DNA of 64,000 nt. Origin: Flaccisagitta enflata. Its lineage: Eukaryota > Chaetognatha > Sagittoidea > Aphragmophora. Both the position numbers and the translations under genes were made by a program. Shown one piece after another: positions 1 through 64,000 of this stretch (position 1 is its first letter; each line of letters opens with the position of its first letter). The notes below the pieces were generated by a model, which was given only the letters and a program-made list of their open reading frames with translations, ran no database searches and was not told the DNA's origin. The stretch covers positions 61,194,001 to 61,258,000 of the forward strand of contig OZ231127.1 in assembly GCA_965153355.1 (NCBI GenBank), in the 5' to 3' direction.

Positions 1-228
1 CAAATACCGGCCTCTGCTTGTCTGATTATTCTTAAATGCTGCATAGCATGTGGTTGAATGGCGGAGGAACTTTAAATTTTGGGCCAAATGCACCCTTCAG
101 GTAACACGCCTAATGCCCGCCCTATAAAGGGCTGATCCACAATCTGTATGTTCAAATTTGTGAAAAATATCTGTCTTGCCGCTGAAAATAGGCTAGAATT
201 TGACCTTCATACTGCCCTAATCATTGAA
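1..228 (+). repeat. Dispersed repeat, copy 1 of 2 (16.6 kb apart)
   Basis: Starts CAAATACCGGCCTCTGCTTG and includes GGCGGAGGAAC and GCCGCTGAAAATAGGC. A closely similar sequence in the same orientation lies at about 16600-16825. The left edge is cut by the window. Family unknown. Confidence 0.75.
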
Positions 229-302
229 ATGCACTTAGAAATCTCAACAAATTAAGATAAAACATGCAGATTCACACCACTGGTTAGCTCTTATGTGCAT
301 GT

Positions 303-312
303 NNNNNNNNNN
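303..312. other. Assembly gap (10 N)
   Basis: Ten N bases directly before a CT array, so the true array length there is unknown. Confidence 0.98.

Positions 313-364
<52 letters not shown>
313..364 (+). repeat. (TC)n microsatellite
   Basis: Uninterrupted TC dinucleotides bordering the assembly gap. Confidence 0.98.
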
Positions 365-368
<4 letters not shown>

Positions 369-637
369 TCTCCAAACATTTCGTCAGCCCTAAATCAGAA
401 CCTCTAATGATGAAACCGACTTTGCGATGGTTTTCAACTCGAGCGTGACAACTCTAGCGTAATGGACCAACGGACCGACGGACCAACGGACAGACAAAGC
501 CTCTTATAGAGATGCATGGACGCATCTAAAAAACCTGGGTGATGTCATTCTTGTCTTTAATCTTCTTGTCAGACAGCAGTATGAAGGGATTTAAATGTCG
601 TCTTGATTGATGACCAAAATCTTCTTCATGATTTCAG

Positions 638-62314
<61,677 letters not shown>

Positions 62315-63412
62315 TGGTGCCGTCGTTAACAGAGAGGAAAGCTGTGCTTGTTCCATAAGCTCTGCTGAACTGAAGTAATTTAACGGTTCTATTATAGTTT
62401 TATTTTTCAATTGATGTTGCTAAGTTCAGTCATGTGCACCGAAAAAGATCACAAAAGCGTCGATTCACCTAAATGTTGGGACGTTAACCATAACATAAAT
62501 GGTAAGGCGTGACTGTTCGTTGAATTTTGGTTTCTGTAATTCTATGTGTTTGGTTTTGTTGTTTCTTATGTTGCATAACATTACAATTTTTTTTTACAGT
62601 ATAGTAGTGTCTTGCAATTGTCGAGTGCACTAACGACTGTACGTTTTCCGGTCAACAATATGAGGAAGCAAGAATCGTCAGGTTCTAGGTTTTTTGATAT
62701 TCTTCAAATAAGGGAAAAATTGAAATGATCTTTCTTCATGCCACTTGGGGCTCTCATCATCCCCACTAATGACTAAGCTCATGGTCGAGATAATTTAATC
62801 AAGAGTTCTCGGTTCATGATGTGATAAAAGATACTAATTAGATTGCTCTGAGTTTTCCTCTGTATTCTGGCTGGAATGAAATTCCCAGCTCTCATCTTCA
62901 GTCCCAATCTGTTAATAAGACAAAGCGCATGCTAAATTACCCGAATGCTGATTTTATGTTCTCATTTGTCACACTGAAAGAGGGCCATTGAGACAAATAT
63001 GCCATTGGGCTATTACCGATTTTTTCATTTGATGATTGATTATACTGCTAGGCTATATTCATATTTAGATATGGCGTCAGTGGCCGGGTTTGTCAATAAG
63101 CATATCTCTAGTATTGATGATATGATCCAAGTTTAAGTCCAAGGCTTTAATTACGCAAATGTAGTATGAAAGTGCTTGGATAAAGAATTAATTCCAAAGC
63201 GCAAAATGAGCCCAGTCTGATCTTTACACGATTTAGTGTTTTTTTCAATTTTGTGGTTGCTCGACCTAACGGCACTTATAATGATGGTAAGGAATGGCTT
63301 TTTGTACATATGAATCAGGAAGTGGCTGGATCAGAGTCGGCTAGAGGAATAGCAGGCCACCCACTGGTCCCTTGGCCAGGCGCCCCTCCCTCTCATGCCC
63401 CCTTTGTTTTTT
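62315..63412 (+). other. 3' UTR / downstream sequence
   Basis: Follows the b-type stop. AT-rich, no convincing AATAAA, no second gene. The end of the transcript could not be placed. Confidence 0.65.
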
Positions 63413-63710
63413 GGGGCCAGCGGCCCCAAAGGGGTTTGTCTTGTAGAACATGGTACTTATGCTCATTCGCTCATGCATCCCCCCTCCAGCCTTGAGGCTC
63501 AAATCTCTGCCTCGAGGTTCAAACCCCTGCCTTGAGGCTCACATCTTAGCCTGGTGGCTCAAATTCCAGCTCCACGGCTCAAGAAGTCCCCCTGTGTTCT
63601 AGAGGACATTGCCTCCGTTAGGGCCTGCTAACCATCACCTACAATGATGAACATACAAAGCAGGGCAATGGGTATCGCGGACCACATATTGCCCTTGGGC
63701 GACTGGTTAT
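63413..63710. mobile_element. Family B element at the window end
   Basis: GGGGCCAGCGGCCCCAAAGG at the left, units like GCCTTGAGGCTCAAATCTCT, then CCCCCTGTGTTCTAGAGGAC and the outer module GGGCAATGGGTATCGCGGAC, TTGCCCTTGGGCGACTGGTT at the right. Confidence 0.8.
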
Positions 63711-64000
63711 ACTTTTTGTGTTGTATTATCACTTGCCTGTAGTTTAGTTTCTTTTTTTCTTATCTTAAAGGTCCATTTAGGCCCTTCATCTGAGATTGGG
63801 TTGATCCCCCCTCTGGCCGACTCTGGGCTGGATGTAGGTTGTTTTTGTTATTGAATTGGGATGAGGGAAAGGATGGGAAGTGAATAGGTCTCCATGGTGT
63901 CTAATAGGTCTTGGCTGTATCATCAGTTGCCATTGCTATTCTAGTACCTCTAGGAGTAAGTTGTATTAAATTATGGGAAAATGAAAACTGATTTTTTTTT
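63711..64000. other. Downstream intergenic sequence
   Basis: No ORF, RNA or repeat that I can support. It runs to the window edge. Confidence 0.6.

Noticed and set aside
63253-63495. 80-residue frame downstream of the gene
   Set aside because: It runs into a family B terminus (GGCCAGCGGCCCC) and has no recognisable domain.

Overview
The window is animal nuclear DNA, almost certainly from an invertebrate. It carries one recognisable gene, a plasma-membrane Ca2+-transporting P-type ATPase (PMCA/ATP2B family), on the + strand. The gene is split into at least 25 coding exons spread over about 61.7 kb. Every exon pair joins in frame through AG/GT junctions, and the joined reading frame (about 1150-1160 residues) matches the family from the second membrane helix to the C-terminus. 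The N-terminal part, including helix 1, lies upstream of base 1. I could not name the species. Very long CT arrays, long introns packed with short inverted-repeat elements, and the absence of any bacterial-style gene organisation all fit an invertebrate metazoan.

Layout. 638-7124: three exons for helix 2, the actuator domain and the first cytosolic loop. 11552-12475: two in-frame microexons (24 and 57 nt) at the position of vertebrate splice site A. 12693-14628: lipid-binding loop, helices 3-4 with PEGLP, and the CSDKTGT phosphorylation motif. 17123-28790: nucleotide-binding and hinge domains ([14 protein letters not shown]). 30656-33832: hinge end and helices 5-10. 36216-36398: C-tail and the calmodulin-binding start. 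After a 23-kb intron there are two alternative last exons, 59759-60130 and 61919-62314, each carrying its own stop. They continue the calmodulin-binding helix differently, as in vertebrate splice site C (a/b variants). The rest, to 64000, is 3' UTR and intergenic sequence.

Most of the DNA is intron, and it is unusually structured. (1) A family of more than 20 dispersed elements (here 'family A') has a conserved left end (TTTTTAGTCGCG, often an 18-bp palindrome, then a GTCC/GTCG run) and a right end near GTATCCGGCCTTGTTT. Some carry tandem-repeat cargo, the largest about 2 kb. (2) 'Family B' foldback elements end in GGGCAGCGGCCCC and hold arrays of a roughly 20-bp unit. (3) Several non-autonomous DNA transposons have TA or 8-bp target duplications. 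Some are nested. (4) A 2.3-kb palindrome lies at 39.9-42.1 kb. (5) Long CT, CTTT and CTT arrays are, in every case I saw, pyrimidine-rich on the coding strand. One of them forms the polypyrimidine tract directly against an exon.

No tRNA, rRNA, CRISPR array, intact transposase or second protein-coding gene could be supported. Exon calls rest on protein-family recognition plus splice-phase continuity. Repeat calls rest on reading matching copies by eye, so their edges are approximate.
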